A DNA stretch of 64,000 nt from Lentzea flava (GCF_014648475.1 NZ_BMRE01000008.1:1-64000); one strand, 5' to 3'; numbered from the stretch's first letter, positions 1-9,982 are shown. The notes: a model not told the origin generated them from the letters alone. Numbers and translations: made by a program.

Positions 1-121
1 CCAGGGTGTGTCACTTGCTCCGCGACACGAACTGTGTCAACTCAGCTGAGACTGAAGACTCGATCCGACCGGCCACCACTACCTCTCCGCTGCCCTCACC
101 GATCTGCCGACCGAGGTCGAC

Positions 122-3100
122 GTGCTGGTCGACCTGCCGGCGCGGCACCTGGACGGCACGTCGTCGGCACCGCTCGGCACGATCGCCGCGGTCGCACGGG
201 TTCCGTTCGCCGGCCGCGACTTCCTCGCGATCGGTGAGCTCACCGGTGTTCCCGCGCGGTTCGACGCCGACTTCGGCGACGGCCTCATGAGGTTCCGCGG
301 CCTGTCCGGCGCGCTCGGCGCGGCGCGGTTCTCCGTCACGAACCACGGCGGCGCGACCATGCCCGCGGGACAACACGTTTCCGCGCACTACCGCCAGGTC
401 ACCGGCGACTTCGACGGCAGCGTCAGCATTCGCAACCTGACCCTCGCCGAGTACGCCCGCGGCCCGGCGAAGCAGGTGGCGAACCTGCAGCTGAACACCG
501 ACGGCCAGCCGGTGTTCGTCGACGCCGACGTCGTGCTCGCCGCGAACGGTGCCGATGACACCCGCCTCGCGGTGACCTCGCGCATCGACCACCTGCCGAC
601 GAACCTCACGCTCACGATCGATCTCGCCGACGGCAAGCTCACCTACACCGGTGACAAGTCGATCGGCCTGCTCGCGGACGTGCACGTCGGCAAGGTCTCC
701 GCGCTGAACGGGCTCGGCGCACCGCTGTTCGAGAACGGCGTGGCGGTCAGGGCGCGCGGCTGTGCCGAGGGCGCCGGCTGCGTGAAGGACGACTCACCGA
801 TCTGCACGCTGTTCGGCCGGTGCCTCGGCCTCGTGGGCACCATCCGGCTGCCCGGCCTGCCGACCGCGCTCGCGATCGACCTGGTGGGCAAGGAGATCGA
901 GCTCACCGGGTACACCGCCACCGCGCCGCTCACGGCGTACCTGGAGATCAGCGGTCTGCTGCCGAACCTGCCGAGGCTCGAAGGACAGGTCAGCCTGGAC
1001 GGCCTTCCGTCCAACGTGGATCTGACCGTCGGCCCGATCACGGTCGACGGCAACCCGGCCCGCGTCGACGTCGGGTACCGCGCGTCGGCACCGCTCGGCG
1101 TGTTGCGGGTCGCGGCCGAGGCCGACACGCAGACCTCGTTCGGGACGCTGAGGGCGCGGGCGTCGATCGACAAGCTGCCCGCGACCGTGCACGTCGTCGG
1201 CACGTTCGACGCCCGCACGACGCTGGGCGTGCACAACTCGGCTGGAATCAACGAGATCACCGCCGCACTGTCCGGAGTGGACTCCGGCTACCTCTCGGCG
1301 TCGGCGAACGGTGTGCCCGCGGACCTCGACGTGGTGGTGGACGCACCGGCGAAGCACTTCGAGTCGTCGGCGTCCGCCGCGCTCGGCGGCATCACGTTCC
1401 GCGCGGCGAAGGTGCCGTTCGCCGGACGCGAGTACCAGGCGTTCGCACAGGCGCTGGCCATCCCCGCGAAGATGACGGCGGACTGGGCGGACGGCAACTT
1501 CCGGTTCCAGGGCACGTCCGGCGCGATCGGGTCGGCGGCCTTCGCGGTCACCAACCACGCGGGCGCGACCGCACCTCGTGGCCAGCACGTCGCCGCGCAC
1601 TACAACCAGGGCAACGGTGATCTCGACGCCAGCGCCGCGGTCGGCTCGCTGTCGCTGGTCGCGGTGGCGCCGAAGCCCGACGGCGTCGGGTTCGACATGC
1701 GTTCCGGTGACGGCACGTTCGCGTTCGACGGCGACTTCCTGCTCGGCGCGGACAACCGGTACACGGCGTTCGGCAAGGTCAGCCTGCCGAGCTCGCTGGA
1801 CGTGCGTTACGGCGACGGCAAGCTGAGCTACCGCACCGACCGGCCGGTGGGCCTGCTCGCCGAGGCCAGGGTCGGCAAGGTGGCGGCGCTCGACGCGATC
1901 GGGCAGGTCCCGCTGTACGCCCACGGCATCGCCGCCGAGGCGAGGTCGTGCACCGGCGCGGGCTGCGCTCGTGACGACGGGCCGATCTGTTCGTTGCTGG
2001 GCAAGTGCTTCGGCCTGGTGAGCACGGTGTCGTTGCCGGGCCTGCCCACGGTGGTCGAGGTCGACATGGCGGCCAAGAAGATCGACGTCGTCGGCTACCG
2101 GCCGCCCGCCGGCGTGCCGCTCAACGCCTACGTGCGCCTCGACGGCCTGTTCGACGTCGCGCCGTACGCCGCCGCGAAAGCGACCTTGAGCGGCCTGCCG
2201 TCGCCGTTCGACCTGCACATCGGCCCGTTCGGGTTCGACCAGACCGATCCCAAGCGGGCGCACGACCTCCAGGTCCAGTACACCGCGTCCGGTGGCATCG
2301 CCCTGCTGGAGCTGCGGGCGGAGGCGAACACGACCCAGTACGGGAACCTGCGCGGAGCGGCGGACGTGCACGGCGTGCCGTCGAGCCTGCAGGTGACCGG
2401 GGAGTTCGGCGACAACAGCCACGTGCGGGTCGCCGCGAACAGCGCGATCAGCATGGTGAACGCCCACGTGACGGGCATGTACCAGGGTGGGCCGGCGTCC
2501 GCGCGGGCCCGGCTCACGGACATCCCGGCCTGTGACGCCGGGCCGAACGCGCCCTGTGTCGACGTCGACATCAAGGGCACCGACAACCAGGGCAACGCGC
2601 TCAAGGTGCCGGTGATCACCGTGGTCTCGGCGGAAGCGGGAATGGACGCCGAGGCCTTCGTGCAGGGCAAGTTCGCCGTGGAGAACAACGAGAGCGGTCT
2701 GCGCTTCCAGACCAACGACGTGTTCGCGAAGCTCGTCGACCTCGGCGAGAAGGTCACCGTCACCATCGCGGAGAACGACCTCGGCACGTTCAGCACGCGG
2801 CTGCAGTCCCAGCCGGGTCCCACCGGCTCGATGCTGGTCGGCGGAGCGTTCGAGCTCAGGCAGAGGGACCCGTTCAAGATCAACGAGTTCGAGCAGGACA
2901 TCGTGTCCTGCGTCAGCATCCCGATCCTCACGCTGCACGTGAACGACGGCCACATCCAGGCCCCGAACGTGCGCATCGGCGGCGTGTACGTGGTCGTCGA
3001 CGGGGTGCGCGACATGACGATCCGGCCGGGCAAGGCCTACGTCGCACTCGGCGTCGAGGGCAGCTACGACAGGTTCAGCATGGTCGCGCCGCAGGTGCAC

Positions 3101-3553
3101 GCCCAGCTCGACATGGACCTGAGCCTGCGCATCGAGAAGTTCGACCAGCCGCTGTTCCCGTTGTACAAGTGGGCGTTCAAGACGAACCCCGACGACGTCT
3201 ACAGTGGACTGCGCTTCCACGTGTTCGACATGAAGAAGCGGACGAACGCCGAGTTCCAGGTCCTGATCGGCCCGGTGCCGGTCGGGGTGTACGCGGACGA
3301 GTCGAGCCCAGGCAAGCTGGGCTACCAGATCCCGGCCGACCCGCGCGTCTCCGGCATCACGGTGCTCCCGCCGCCGGACCTGGGCGACCCGAGCACGCGG
3401 AAGTTCGTGTTCAGCATGATGGATCCGGGCAGGGTGGTGAACGGTCAGATGCAGTACCTGGACGGCGAGTCCGCTCAGCTGCTCGACATCGCCGTGTCGC
3501 GGGCGTTCAGCCCGTTCCCGCCGGAGGGCGAAAGCGGAGGCGGTCCTTGCTGA
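122..3553 (+). CDS. Large beta-rich repeat protein, 5' end probably damaged
   Basis: This encodes about 1143 aa with no family I can name. The protein is built from at least two long repeats of about 400 aa. Each contains a VPFAGR motif, a block like DGKLTYTGDKSIGLLADV, and a Cys-rich knot (GCAEGAGC..PICTLFGRC near residue 210; SCTGAGC..PICSLLGKC near residue 610). The pattern suggests an extracellular beta-sheet protein with disulfides, but no signal peptide is present from the GTG at 122. Similarity to the second repeat continues upstream of that GTG in the same frame to about position 70, and stops lie at 47-49 and 53-55. The true start is therefore lost, frameshifted or upstream of the window. 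A lipoprotein gene overlaps its 3' end. Confidence 0.6.
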   Translation: MLVDLPARHLDGTSSAPLGTIAAVARVPFAGRDFLAIGELTGVPARFDADFGDGLMRFRGLSGALGAARFSVTNHGGATMPAGQHVSAHYRQVTGDFDGSVSIRNLTLAEYARGPAKQVANLQLNTDGQPVFVDADVVLAANGADDTRLAVTSRIDHLPTNLTLTIDLADGKLTYTGDKSIGLLADVHVGKVSALNGLGAPLFENGVAVRARGCAEGAGCVKDDSPICTLFGRCLGLVGTIRLPGLPTALAIDLVGKEIELTGYTATAPLTAYLEISGLLPNLPRLEGQVSLDGLPSNVDLTVGPITVDGNPARVDVGYRASAPLGVLRVAAEADTQTSFGTLRARASIDKLPATVHVVGTFDARTTLGVHNSAGINEITAALSGVDSGYLSASANGVPADLDVVVDAPAKHFESSASAALGGITFRAAKVPFAGREYQAFAQALAIPAKMTADWADGNFRFQGTSGAIGSAAFAVTNHAGATAPRGQHVAAHYNQGNGDLDASAAVGSLSLVAVAPKPDGVGFDMRSGDGTFAFDGDFLLGADNRYTAFGKVSLPSSLDVRYGDGKLSYRTDRPVGLLAEARVGKVAALDAIGQVPLYAHGIAAEARSCTGAGCARDDGPICSLLGKCFGLVSTVSLPGLPTVVEVDMAAKKIDVVGYRPPAGVPLNAYVRLDGLFDVAPYAAAKATLSGLPSPFDLHIGPFGFDQTDPKRAHDLQVQYTASGGIALLELRAEANTTQYGNLRGAADVHGVPSSLQVTGEFGDNSHVRVAANSAISMVNAHVTGMYQGGPASARARLTDIPACDAGPNAPCVDVDIKGTDNQGNALKVPVITVVSAEAGMDAEAFVQGKFAVENNESGLRFQTNDVFAKLVDLGEKVTVTIAENDLGTFSTRLQSQPGPTGSMLVGGAFELRQRDPFKINEFEQDIVSCVSIPILTLHVNDGHIQAPNVRIGGVYVVVDGVRDMTIRPGKAYVALGVEGSYDRFSMVAPQVHAQLDMDLSLRIEKFDQPLFPLYKWAFKTNPDDVYSGLRFHVFDMKKRTNAEFQVLIGPVPVGVYADESSPGKLGYQIPADPRVSGITVLPPPDLGDPSTRKFVFSMMDPGRVVNGQMQYLDGESAQLLDIAVSRAFSPFPPEGESGGGPC

Positions 3554-3960
3554 GGAAGACCCGTGCGGCGGCGCTGGCACTCGTGCTGGCGTCGCCCGCC
3601 GCCGTCACCGCGTGCGGTGGCTGCGGCTACAGCTTGAGCGTCGCACCGGTGACGGCGCGGGGTTCGGATCTGAGCCTCACGGCCAGGTTGACCGGTGACG
3701 GCCCGGTCGAGGGTGTGAAGATCGAGTTCTCGGCGCTGGGGCCTTCCGGGGTCGTCCTCGGCACGGTCCCGACGGGGGCTGACGGCGTGGCGAAGCTCGA
3801 GTCCCGCAACTCGATCGGGCCGGACTCGGTCAACGGGCGTGCGGTGACCGGGTGGACCGAGTACCGGGCCAAGGTGTGGTACCTGCAGGACTCCGACCGG
3901 GCGGCTGAGGCGGTGTGCGCCGAGCCCGCGACGGCGTCGTTCCGCTACGAGCCCGGCTAG
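3547..3960 (+). CDS. Small secreted lipoprotein (137 aa), unknown function
   Basis: I chose the TTG at 3547 because a GCGGAGG ribosome-binding site lies 6 nt upstream and translation from it gives a basic, hydrophobic signal peptide ending in a lipobox (AVTAC, Cys about residue 23). The mature part, about 115 aa, begins CGGCGYSLSV and looks like a single beta-sandwich of the kind found in big-insert or carboxypeptidase-like folds. That fold call is weak. The start overlaps the end of the repeat-protein gene by 7 nt, so the two are translationally coupled and probably work together on the cell surface. No catalytic motif is visible. Confidence 0.7.
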   Translation: MLRKTRAAALALVLASPAAVTACGGCGYSLSVAPVTARGSDLSLTARLTGDGPVEGVKIEFSALGPSGVVLGTVPTGADGVAKLESRNSIGPDSVNGRAVTGWTEYRAKVWYLQDSDRAAEAVCAEPATASFRYEPG

Positions 3961-3998
3961 TGGTGTGGCGCGGCCCATCGCGCTCTGACGGGAGGCGG

Positions 3999-4340
3999 TC
4001 AGCCCGCCAGCGCCTCGGACACCGTGGCGTACAGCTCGATCATCTCGTTCAGCGTCGTCGCCCGCAGCGCCCGCAGCACGCTGCCCGCCGGCGCCACCAC
4101 CCGCAGCGGTGTGCCCTCGTCGACGCCGCGCGTGTGGTACTCGACCAGCACGGACAGGCCGGACGAGGCGAGGAACGACACGCCGGTCATGTCGAGCACG
4201 ACCGCTCTGCCCGCCGCCTCGGTGAACACCTCGGCCAGGTGCTCGTGCAGGAGCGGCGCGGTGTAGGAGTCGACCTCGCCGGTGACCCGCAGGATCACCG
4301 CGTCGTCGCGCTGTTCGGCCTCCGTCTGCAGTGGTGTCAC
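3999..4340 (-). CDS. STAS-domain anti-sigma factor antagonist (113 aa)
   Basis: This is a single STAS domain of the SpoIIAA/RsbV type. These proteins bind anti-sigma kinases of the RsbW class and release a sigma factor, and they are switched off by phosphorylation of a Ser/Thr. The core reads VVLDMTGVSFLASSGLSVLV, in which the DxxxxxFLASSGL stretch holds the phosphorylatable serine pair. The GTG start has a GGGAGG ribosome-binding site 4 nt upstream. Neither the partner kinase nor a sigma factor is adjacent, so the target is not evident from context. The gene converges with the upstream lipoprotein gene. Confidence 0.88.
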   Translation of the reverse strand: MTPLQTEAEQRDDAVILRVTGEVDSYTAPLLHEHLAEVFTEAAGRAVVLDMTGVSFLASSGLSVLVEYHTRGVDEGTPLRVVAPAGSVLRALRATTLNEMIELYATVSEALAG

Positions 4341-4405
4341 CCTGCCTCCCGTCGGTCGCCCCCAGCTTGGCAGGGCGGGCGGCCGTTGTCGATCATCGAC
4401 GCCGG

Positions 4406-4822
4406 TCAGTCGGACCTCGGTCTGGGTGCCCACGCGATGAGGTTCGCGAACATCGCGCCGAGGATCACGACGCCCAGCATGCCGCCGGCCACCCAGTGGG
4501 CCTCGTCGTTGTCGGCCAGCGCGGCGTCGACGACCTTGCCGTTCTCCAGGTCGTAGCGGACCGTCACGCGGTCGCCGGGGTGGCGGGCCGGGCCGTTCTC
4601 CGACAGGGTCGCGACCTGCTTCGTGCCGTCCGGGAGCGGGTACTCGACCTTGACCGAGAAGCTCTTGCCCGACCGCAGCCGTTCCTGGACGGTTCCCTCG
4701 GCGCTGGCCCAGGACCTCTGGTCGGCCGACGAGCTGATCACGAACGCCAGGCCCGCGATCGCGCCCACCAGCACGATCCCCGCCACGAACCGGCCTGTGC
4801 CCGACTTCAGCGATTTCGCCAC
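4406..4822 (-). CDS. DUF3592-like membrane protein (138 aa)
   Basis: The protein has an N-terminal transmembrane helix (FVAGIVLVGAIAGLAFVI), an extracytoplasmic beta-rich middle with a DUF3592-type pattern (GTVQERLRSGKSFSVKVEY.., HPGDRVTVRYD), and a C-terminal helix (GGMLGVVILGAMFANLIAW). The GTG at 4822 was preferred because a GAAGGAGG site lies 5 nt upstream. An ATG at 4846 in the same frame would add 8 residues but has no visible ribosome-binding site. Function is unknown for this family. It is transcribed in the same direction as the STAS gene 65 bp downstream, and divergently from the membrane protein on its other side. Confidence 0.75.
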   Translation of the reverse strand: MAKSLKSGTGRFVAGIVLVGAIAGLAFVISSSADQRSWASAEGTVQERLRSGKSFSVKVEYPLPDGTKQVATLSENGPARHPGDRVTVRYDLENGKVVDAALADNDEAHWVAGGMLGVVILGAMFANLIAWAPRPRSD

Positions 4823-4975
4823 CACGTCCTCCTTCGCACGAGACATCGCTGCATCGGACCCGAATGTGACAGCGGGGCACGTGCCGATCGGCACCCCTGA
4901 CGGCATGACCTCCGGCGTCCGAAGTGGCCGGTCGGGACTCGGGAACACGGTGGCCTCGCTCCTAGCGTCGCTTCC

Positions 4976-5515
4976 GTGACTGACAACTTCTCGTTGAGGT
5001 TCGGTGCGGTGTGCGGGGTTCTCCTCGCCCTGTCGATCGGGGTGCCGGGGGCGGTCGAGGCGTTCACCGGGGAGACGGCCGCGACCAGCCTGGTGATCGG
5101 GCTCGGGACGGCGTTCGGGGCGCCCGCCGTGGTGGCGTTGCACGGGCGCCAGGCGCACGCGTCGGGGCGGTTCGGGGCGTTCGCCTACGCGGTGAACGTG
5201 CTGGGGCTGGGGTTGTTCACCGGGGTGGCGTTCGCGCTCAACGTGGTGATCTTCTTCCAGGACCGGGTGGCGCCGGTGACGTCGGTGGTGCTGAAGGTGG
5301 CGTCGCTGGTGTTCGTGCTCGGCACCGTGCTGTTCGGGGTGTCGATGGTGCGGGCGAAGGTGTTCCCGGCGGTTCCGGCGTGGGGGTACGGGATCGGCTT
5401 CACGGTGCTGGCGGTGTTCGCGGCGCTGCCGGACACGCCGTGGTCCGCGCTGGCGCACGTCGCGTGTGCGGTGGTGCTGATCTGGCTGTCCGCGGCCCTG
5501 TGGCCACTAGCCTGA
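4976..5515 (+). CDS. Hypothetical multi-pass membrane protein (179 aa)
   Basis: The sequence is almost entirely hydrophobic, with about five predicted transmembrane segments (for example [39 protein letters not shown] and [18 protein letters not shown]). No conserved catalytic or transport motif is recognised. It starts with GTG and ends 5 bp before the histidine kinase ATG, so it is almost certainly the first gene of a three-gene operon with the two-component system. It may be the sensor's partner or its target, which is inference from spacing only. Confidence 0.75.
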   Translation: MTDNFSLRFGAVCGVLLALSIGVPGAVEAFTGETAATSLVIGLGTAFGAPAVVALHGRQAHASGRFGAFAYAVNVLGLGLFTGVAFALNVVIFFQDRVAPVTSVVLKVASLVFVLGTVLFGVSMVRAKVFPAVPAWGYGIGFTVLAVFAALPDTPWSALAHVACAVVLIWLSAALWPLA

Positions 5516-5520
5516 GCGGC

Positions 5521-6600
5521 ATGCACACCTGGGTTTCGCTGGTGCTGTGCGCCGCGGTGCTGGTCGCCGGGGTGTACGCCGCGGTGCTGGGACTCGGCAC
5601 CGGCACGCTGCCGCTGCTGGTCGGTGGGCTGGCGGTGCTCGTGACAGTGGACGTGGTCGAGGCCCGCCGTTACCCGGTGCGCACGCCGAAGCCGGTGGCG
5701 GCGGCTCTGCTGGCGGTGCGGGCGGCGCTCTACGTTGGTGTGTCCTTTGTGGACGGATCGGGGCTCGCGCGGGTGCTGCTGGTGCTCGTGCCGTTCGCCG
5801 CGTACTTCGCTTTCGGGCGAACGGTCGCGGTGTGGCTGGCCGCGGTGTGCCTGGCGGTGGCGGTGGTGAGCACCCCGGAGTGGTACGCCCACGCGGAGCG
5901 GGTGTCGGACCTGGTGATGTTCGCCGTCGGGCTGGTGCTCGCGGTCGCGACGGCCGCGGTGGCGGTGCGCGAACGCGACGGGCGGATCCGGTTGCAGGAG
6001 TCGCACCGGACGGTGGCGGAGCTGTCGGCGGAGGCGGAACGGGCCAGGGTGGCCAGGGATCTGCACGACGACCTCGGCCACCACCTGACCGCGATCGTGG
6101 TGCAGCTGGAGAAGGCCGCCGCGTTCCACGACCGCGAACCGGGCACCGCGAAGGCCGCCGTCCTCGACGCCGAACGGTCGGCGCGGCGGGCGTTGACCGA
6201 GGTGCGCGAGTCGGTGCGGTCGCTGCGCTCGTTCCACCTGCTCGCCGCCCTCGACGACCTCGTCGCGGGCCAGGACGACGTCACGCTGACGGTCAGCGGC
6301 TCACCGGAAGGCCACGGCACCGGCGCCCTGCACGCGCTGTACCGGGCCGCGCAGGAGGGCATCACCAACTCGCGCAGGCATTCCGGTGCCACGTCCATCG
6401 CGGTCGCGGTCGACCTCGACGCCGAGCAGGCCCGGCTGACCGTGGCCGACGACGGACGCGGCATGGGAACGGCGGAGGAGGGCTTCGGGTTGCTGGGGAT
6501 GCGGGAACGGGTCGCGCTCGCCGGTGGGCGGGTCGACCTCGCCAGCACGTCGTCCGGCACGAGGCTCACCGTCACGATTCCCGCGGCGAGGACGTGGTGA
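5521..6600 (+). CDS. NarL-type sensor histidine kinase (359 aa)
   Basis: The N-terminal 150 residues form about five membrane helices with no large extracellular loop, so any signal is likely sensed within the membrane. A short coiled coil leads into a HisKA_3 dimerisation domain in which [13 protein letters not shown] places the phospho-acceptor at His182. The C-terminal HATPase domain shows an N box ([14 protein letters not shown]), a G1 box (VADDGRGMG) and a G2 box ([11 protein letters not shown]). Its stop codon overlaps the GTG of the response regulator in a GTGA arrangement, which ties the two proteins as a pair. Confidence 0.93.
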   Translation: MHTWVSLVLCAAVLVAGVYAAVLGLGTGTLPLLVGGLAVLVTVDVVEARRYPVRTPKPVAAALLAVRAALYVGVSFVDGSGLARVLLVLVPFAAYFAFGRTVAVWLAAVCLAVAVVSTPEWYAHAERVSDLVMFAVGLVLAVATAAVAVRERDGRIRLQESHRTVAELSAEAERARVARDLHDDLGHHLTAIVVQLEKAAAFHDREPGTAKAAVLDAERSARRALTEVRESVRSLRSFHLLAALDDLVAGQDDVTLTVSGSPEGHGTGALHALYRAAQEGITNSRRHSGATSIAVAVDLDAEQARLTVADDGRGMGTAEEGFGLLGMRERVALAGGRVDLASTSSGTRLTVTIPAARTW

Positions 6601-7220
6601 CCCGCGTGCTGGTCGTCGACGACCAGCGGCTGATCCGCGAGGGCATCGCGTCGTTGCTGGGCCTGCAGCCCGGCATCGAGGTCGTCGGCACCGCCGCCGA
6701 CGGGCACGAGGCCGTGGAGCAGGCGGTGCTCCTGACCCCGGACGTGGTCCTGATGGACGTGCGGATGCCGGGGATCGACGGCGTCGAGGCGGTGGCGTTG
6801 CTGCGTCGCCGCGCTCCGTCCTGCCGGGTGGTCATGCTGACGACGTTCGACGACGAGGACTACGTGGTGCGGTCGCTGCGTGCGGGCGCGACCGGTTATC
6901 TGCTCAAAGACCTGCCGTCCCAGGAGCTGGCGGCGGCGGTCAAGCTGGCCGCGGCGGGCGTGGCCCAGTTCGACCCGGCCGCGGCGGCCCGGCTGGCGGC
7001 CGTGCTCGACTCCTCCAGCGGGCACCGCGAACCGTTGACCGTGCGGGAGGTCGAGGTGCTGCGGCTGGTCGCGGCCGGGGCGACGAACCGGGAGATCGCC
7101 GGGCGGCTGCACCTGTCGGAGGGCACGGTGAAGAACCACATCTCCCGGATCCTCGGCAGGCTCGGGCTGCGGGACAGGACGCAGGCCGCCCTCTACGCCC
7201 AGTCCCACGGGCTGGTGTGA
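6597..7220 (+). CDS. NarL/LuxR-family response regulator (207 aa)
   Basis: An N-terminal receiver domain has the acidic pair (VVDDQ), the phospho-acceptor Asp54 in [10 protein letters not shown], Thr in MLTTFDD and Lys in YLLKDLP. The C-terminal LuxR helix-turn-helix reads [18 protein letters not shown] followed by [18 protein letters not shown]. The GTG at 6597 was chosen because GAGG lies 5 nt upstream. An adjacent in-frame GTG at 6594 sits too close to that site. The protein should bind promoters when phosphorylated by the upstream kinase, but its targets are unknown. The gene ends 1 bp before the convergent amidohydrolase. Confidence 0.93.
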   Translation: MTRVLVVDDQRLIREGIASLLGLQPGIEVVGTAADGHEAVEQAVLLTPDVVLMDVRMPGIDGVEAVALLRRRAPSCRVVMLTTFDDEDYVVRSLRAGATGYLLKDLPSQELAAAVKLAAAGVAQFDPAAAARLAAVLDSSSGHREPLTVREVEVLRLVAAGATNREIAGRLHLSEGTVKNHISRILGRLGLRDRTQAALYAQSHGLV

Positions 7221-7221
7221 C

Positions 7222-8580
7222 TCAGCGGCCCAGGTACTTGCGCACCCGGTCCGCCGCCGCCTGCGCGTCCGCGATCACGCGGCCGGTGTCGCCGGCGACC
7301 TTGCCGTTCTTCTTCAGCGCCACGCCGTTGACGAACACCCACTGCACGTTCACCGGTTGCGTGGTGAAGACCAGCTGGCTCGGCCAGTCCACCTTCGGGG
7401 CGAAGTTCAGCGCCTGCGTGTCGATCACCTGCAGGTCCGCCTTCTTGCCAGGGGTCAGCGATCCGATCTCGTTCTCCAGTCCCAACGCTTCCGCGCCGCC
7501 GAGGGTCGCCATCCGCAGCACGTCCGCGGGCGTCGGGTAGCGGGCCGCGTCCGTGGACTGCGCCCGTTGCAGGCCAAGGGCTGCGCGCATGTCGTTGAAC
7601 ATGTCGGACGTGTCGTTCGTGCCGCCGTCCAGGCCGATGCCCACCTTCAGGTTGCGGGCCTTCATGTCCGGCACCCTCGCCACGCCGGAAGCCAGGCGCA
7701 TGTTGGACAACGGGTTGTGCGCGATGCGGACGTCGTGGGCCGCGAGCTCGTCGAGTTCCGCGTCCGTCGCGTGGACGACGTGGTTCGCCAGCAGGCCGGG
7801 GCGCAGGGCTCCGGCTCGGCGGAGCACTCCCATCTGGTCGGTGGCCGGGTCCGCTTTGGACTCCAGCAGATGCACGTTCAACGGCACGCCCAGCTCGTCG
7901 GCCAGCTTCTGCGACGCCTCGACGTTCGCCACGTTCCAGCTCGCCGGGTGCGTGCCGATCATCAGGTGGGCCAACGGGTTTCGGTCGATCACGTCCCTCT
8001 TCACCCGCCGGACCTCCGGCGCGACCCACGAGTCCGCGGTCGCCAGGTAGGCGAAGACGAAGCGCTGCCCGGAGTCCGTCAGCGCCCGCAGGTTGCCGCG
8101 GGCGAAGTCCGGGTTGAACGCGTGCGACCAGTCCGTCACCGTCGTCACACCGGTGGAAATAGTGTCCAGTGTGGACAGACGGGCGCCGGCGTACGCGTCG
8201 GTGCCGTCCACCGGTGACCCCTGCAGTGGCAGGACGCAGCTGCCGAGCCAGCCGCCCAGCTCCTCGTCCGTCGCGCAGCCGCGGATCAGGGACTGCCACA
8301 GATGCGTGTGCAGGTCGACGAATCCGGGCATGACGATCTTGCCCCTGCCGTCGATCACCTTGGCGCCCGTGGCGGTGACTCCCCGCCCGACCGCGGCGAT
8401 CCGGTCGCCGTCGATCAGCACGTCGGCGTCTTCGAGCGTGCCCAGCGCGGTGTCCATCGTGAGCACCATGGACGCGTTGCGGATCAGCGTCTTCCCCGTC
8501 TCGTCGCTCGCGCCGAGGTGGACGAGGAACACGCTGCCGAGGACCAGTGCCAGCGTCAGCGCGAACAGTCGTTTCTCCAC
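7222..8580 (-). CDS. Secreted or membrane-anchored amidohydrolase (452 aa)
   Basis: The protein belongs to the TRZ/ATZ-like branch of the amidohydrolase superfamily, metal enzymes that hydrolyse C-N or C-Cl bonds in deaminase or chlorohydrolase reactions. Metal ligands are visible as HTHLW (His91, His93), a His in GTHPASW or NVHLLESK, and the Asp in VGIGLDGGTNDTSD. The typical C-terminal stretch GSLTPGKKADLQVID is present. The first 25 residues form a hydrophobic signal or anchor (LFALTLALVLGSVFLVHLGA), which is unusual because most homologues are cytosolic. The start is GTG without a clear ribosome-binding site. The substrate is unknown. Confidence 0.87.
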   Translation of the reverse strand: MEKRLFALTLALVLGSVFLVHLGASDETGKTLIRNASMVLTMDTALGTLEDADVLIDGDRIAAVGRGVTATGAKVIDGRGKIVMPGFVDLHTHLWQSLIRGCATDEELGGWLGSCVLPLQGSPVDGTDAYAGARLSTLDTISTGVTTVTDWSHAFNPDFARGNLRALTDSGQRFVFAYLATADSWVAPEVRRVKRDVIDRNPLAHLMIGTHPASWNVANVEASQKLADELGVPLNVHLLESKADPATDQMGVLRRAGALRPGLLANHVVHATDAELDELAAHDVRIAHNPLSNMRLASGVARVPDMKARNLKVGIGLDGGTNDTSDMFNDMRAALGLQRAQSTDAARYPTPADVLRMATLGGAEALGLENEIGSLTPGKKADLQVIDTQALNFAPKVDWPSQLVFTTQPVNVQWVFVNGVALKKNGKVAGDTGRVIADAQAAADRVRKYLGR

Positions 8581-8760
8581 ACGCGCGACGGTATCGGCAA
8601 TCGAGCCGTCACCCCTACCACTGTTCCGATCCGGCGCAATGGTGGGACTCGACGTCAGGCGGTGGCCCGAGGTGGAGGTTGCCCACGTGGTCTCGTCCTT
8701 TTATCGGCTTCTAGCATCGGTTTCCCTGCATTTCTTGCCTGCAACGGCGGAGGCGAACAC

Positions 8761-9981
8761 ATGCGATTGAGGAACGCGCTCCTGGCACTCGCGGCGGCAA
8801 CGGGCCTGGCCGCGACCGGCTTGTCGATGTCGACGGCGGCGGTTCCGGCACCGCAGCCCGGCACGCTCGGCGGCTACGACATCACCGGCACCTACGTCAG
8901 CGGCCTGTCGTCCGGCGGCTTCATGGCCAACCAGCTCCACGTCGCGTACTCGGGCCTGTTCCAGGGCGCGGGCATCTTCTCCGCCGGTGCCTACGACTGC
9001 GCCCAGAACAACGTGAACACCGCCCTGTACGCGTGCATGGACACCTACCAGCAACGCAAAACCCCGGCAGAGCTGGAGCAGCTCACCAGGAACCGCGCGG
9101 CGGCGGGCACGGTCGACCCGCCGCAGAACCTGTCCGGCGACCCGGTGTGGCTCTTCCACGGCAGCGCCGACGACACGGTCGACCGGGCGGTGAACGACGA
9201 CCTCGCCACGTACTACCGCGATTTCGGCGCGAGGGTCGTCTACAACAACACTTCCGCGGCAGGGCACGCCTGGGTCAGCCCGATCGGCCCGAACAGCTGC
9301 GGTGCCACGTCGTCGCCGTACGTCAACAGGTGCGGGACGACGGATCCGGTGAAGGAGATGCTGGGCCACCTGTTCGGTCAGGTGAACGCGGCCGCCTCGA
9401 CGTTGTCCGGCAAGCTCGTCCAGTTCGACCAGAGCACGTACGTGCCCGGCGGCAACCCGGCGTCGGTGAGCATGGGACGCGAGGGTTTCGCTTACGTGCC
9501 AAGGCCGTGCGAGTCGGGACCCTGCAAGCTGATGGTGACGTTGCACGGCTGCTACCAGTACTACGGCCTCGTCGGAAACGCGTTGATGGACAAGGGTTAT
9601 CTCAACGAGTACGCCGACACCAACAACATGATCGTGCTCTACCCGCAGGCCACCACGATGACCGGAAACCCGCGCGGCTGCTGGGACTGGTGGGGCTACC
9701 AGTCCGCTCAGTACCCGCTCAAGTCCGGCCCGCAGATGACGGCCGTGGTGAACATGGTCAAGGCGATGTCCGGTGCGCGGCCGACCACTCCGCCCACGAC
9801 GACAACGTCCACTTCGGACTGCGTGACCGCAAGCAACTACGCGCACACCACCGCGGGTCGTGCCTATGCCGTTGCGGGACAGACCTATGCGATGGGCTCG
9901 AACCAGGCGCTCGGGTTGTGGAACACCTTCACGAGCAGCAGCATCCGCCAAAGTTCCCCGAACTACTGGGTGAAGTGCTGA
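8761..9981 (+). CDS. Extracellular PHB-depolymerase-like esterase with C-terminal binding domain (407 aa)
   Basis: An N-terminal signal peptide of about 27 residues ends near STAAVPA. The catalytic domain has the lipase box GLSSGG (nucleophile Ser50), a likely Asp in FHGSADDTVD, and a His in AAGHAWVS, as in extracellular poly(3-hydroxybutyrate) depolymerases of the type with the lipase box near the N terminus. A Thr/Pro linker (about residues 341-350) connects to a 55-residue Cys-bounded C-terminal domain that resembles the small substrate-binding modules of these enzymes. GGAGG lies 7 nt upstream of the ATG. The likely role is hydrolysis of polyester outside the cell. A feruloyl-esterase-like activity is the main alternative. 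Confidence 0.85.
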   Translation: MRLRNALLALAAATGLAATGLSMSTAAVPAPQPGTLGGYDITGTYVSGLSSGGFMANQLHVAYSGLFQGAGIFSAGAYDCAQNNVNTALYACMDTYQQRKTPAELEQLTRNRAAAGTVDPPQNLSGDPVWLFHGSADDTVDRAVNDDLATYYRDFGARVVYNNTSAAGHAWVSPIGPNSCGATSSPYVNRCGTTDPVKEMLGHLFGQVNAAASTLSGKLVQFDQSTYVPGGNPASVSMGREGFAYVPRPCESGPCKLMVTLHGCYQYYGLVGNALMDKGYLNEYADTNNMIVLYPQATTMTGNPRGCWDWWGYQSAQYPLKSGPQMTAVVNMVKAMSGARPTTPPTTTTSTSDCVTASNYAHTTAGRAYAVAGQTYAMGSNQALGLWNTFTSSSIRQSSPNYWVKC

Positions 9982-9982
9982 G

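Noticed and set aside
794..3580. A 928-codon minus-strand frame opposite the repeat protein
   Set aside because: The plus-strand frame has a repeat structure with conserved Cys knots and normal codon use. The minus frame is Arg/His/Val-rich noise.
4820..4846. ATG at 4846 as the start of the DUF3592-like gene
   Set aside because: No ribosome-binding site is seen there, whereas GAAGGAGG stands 5 nt before the GTG at 4822.
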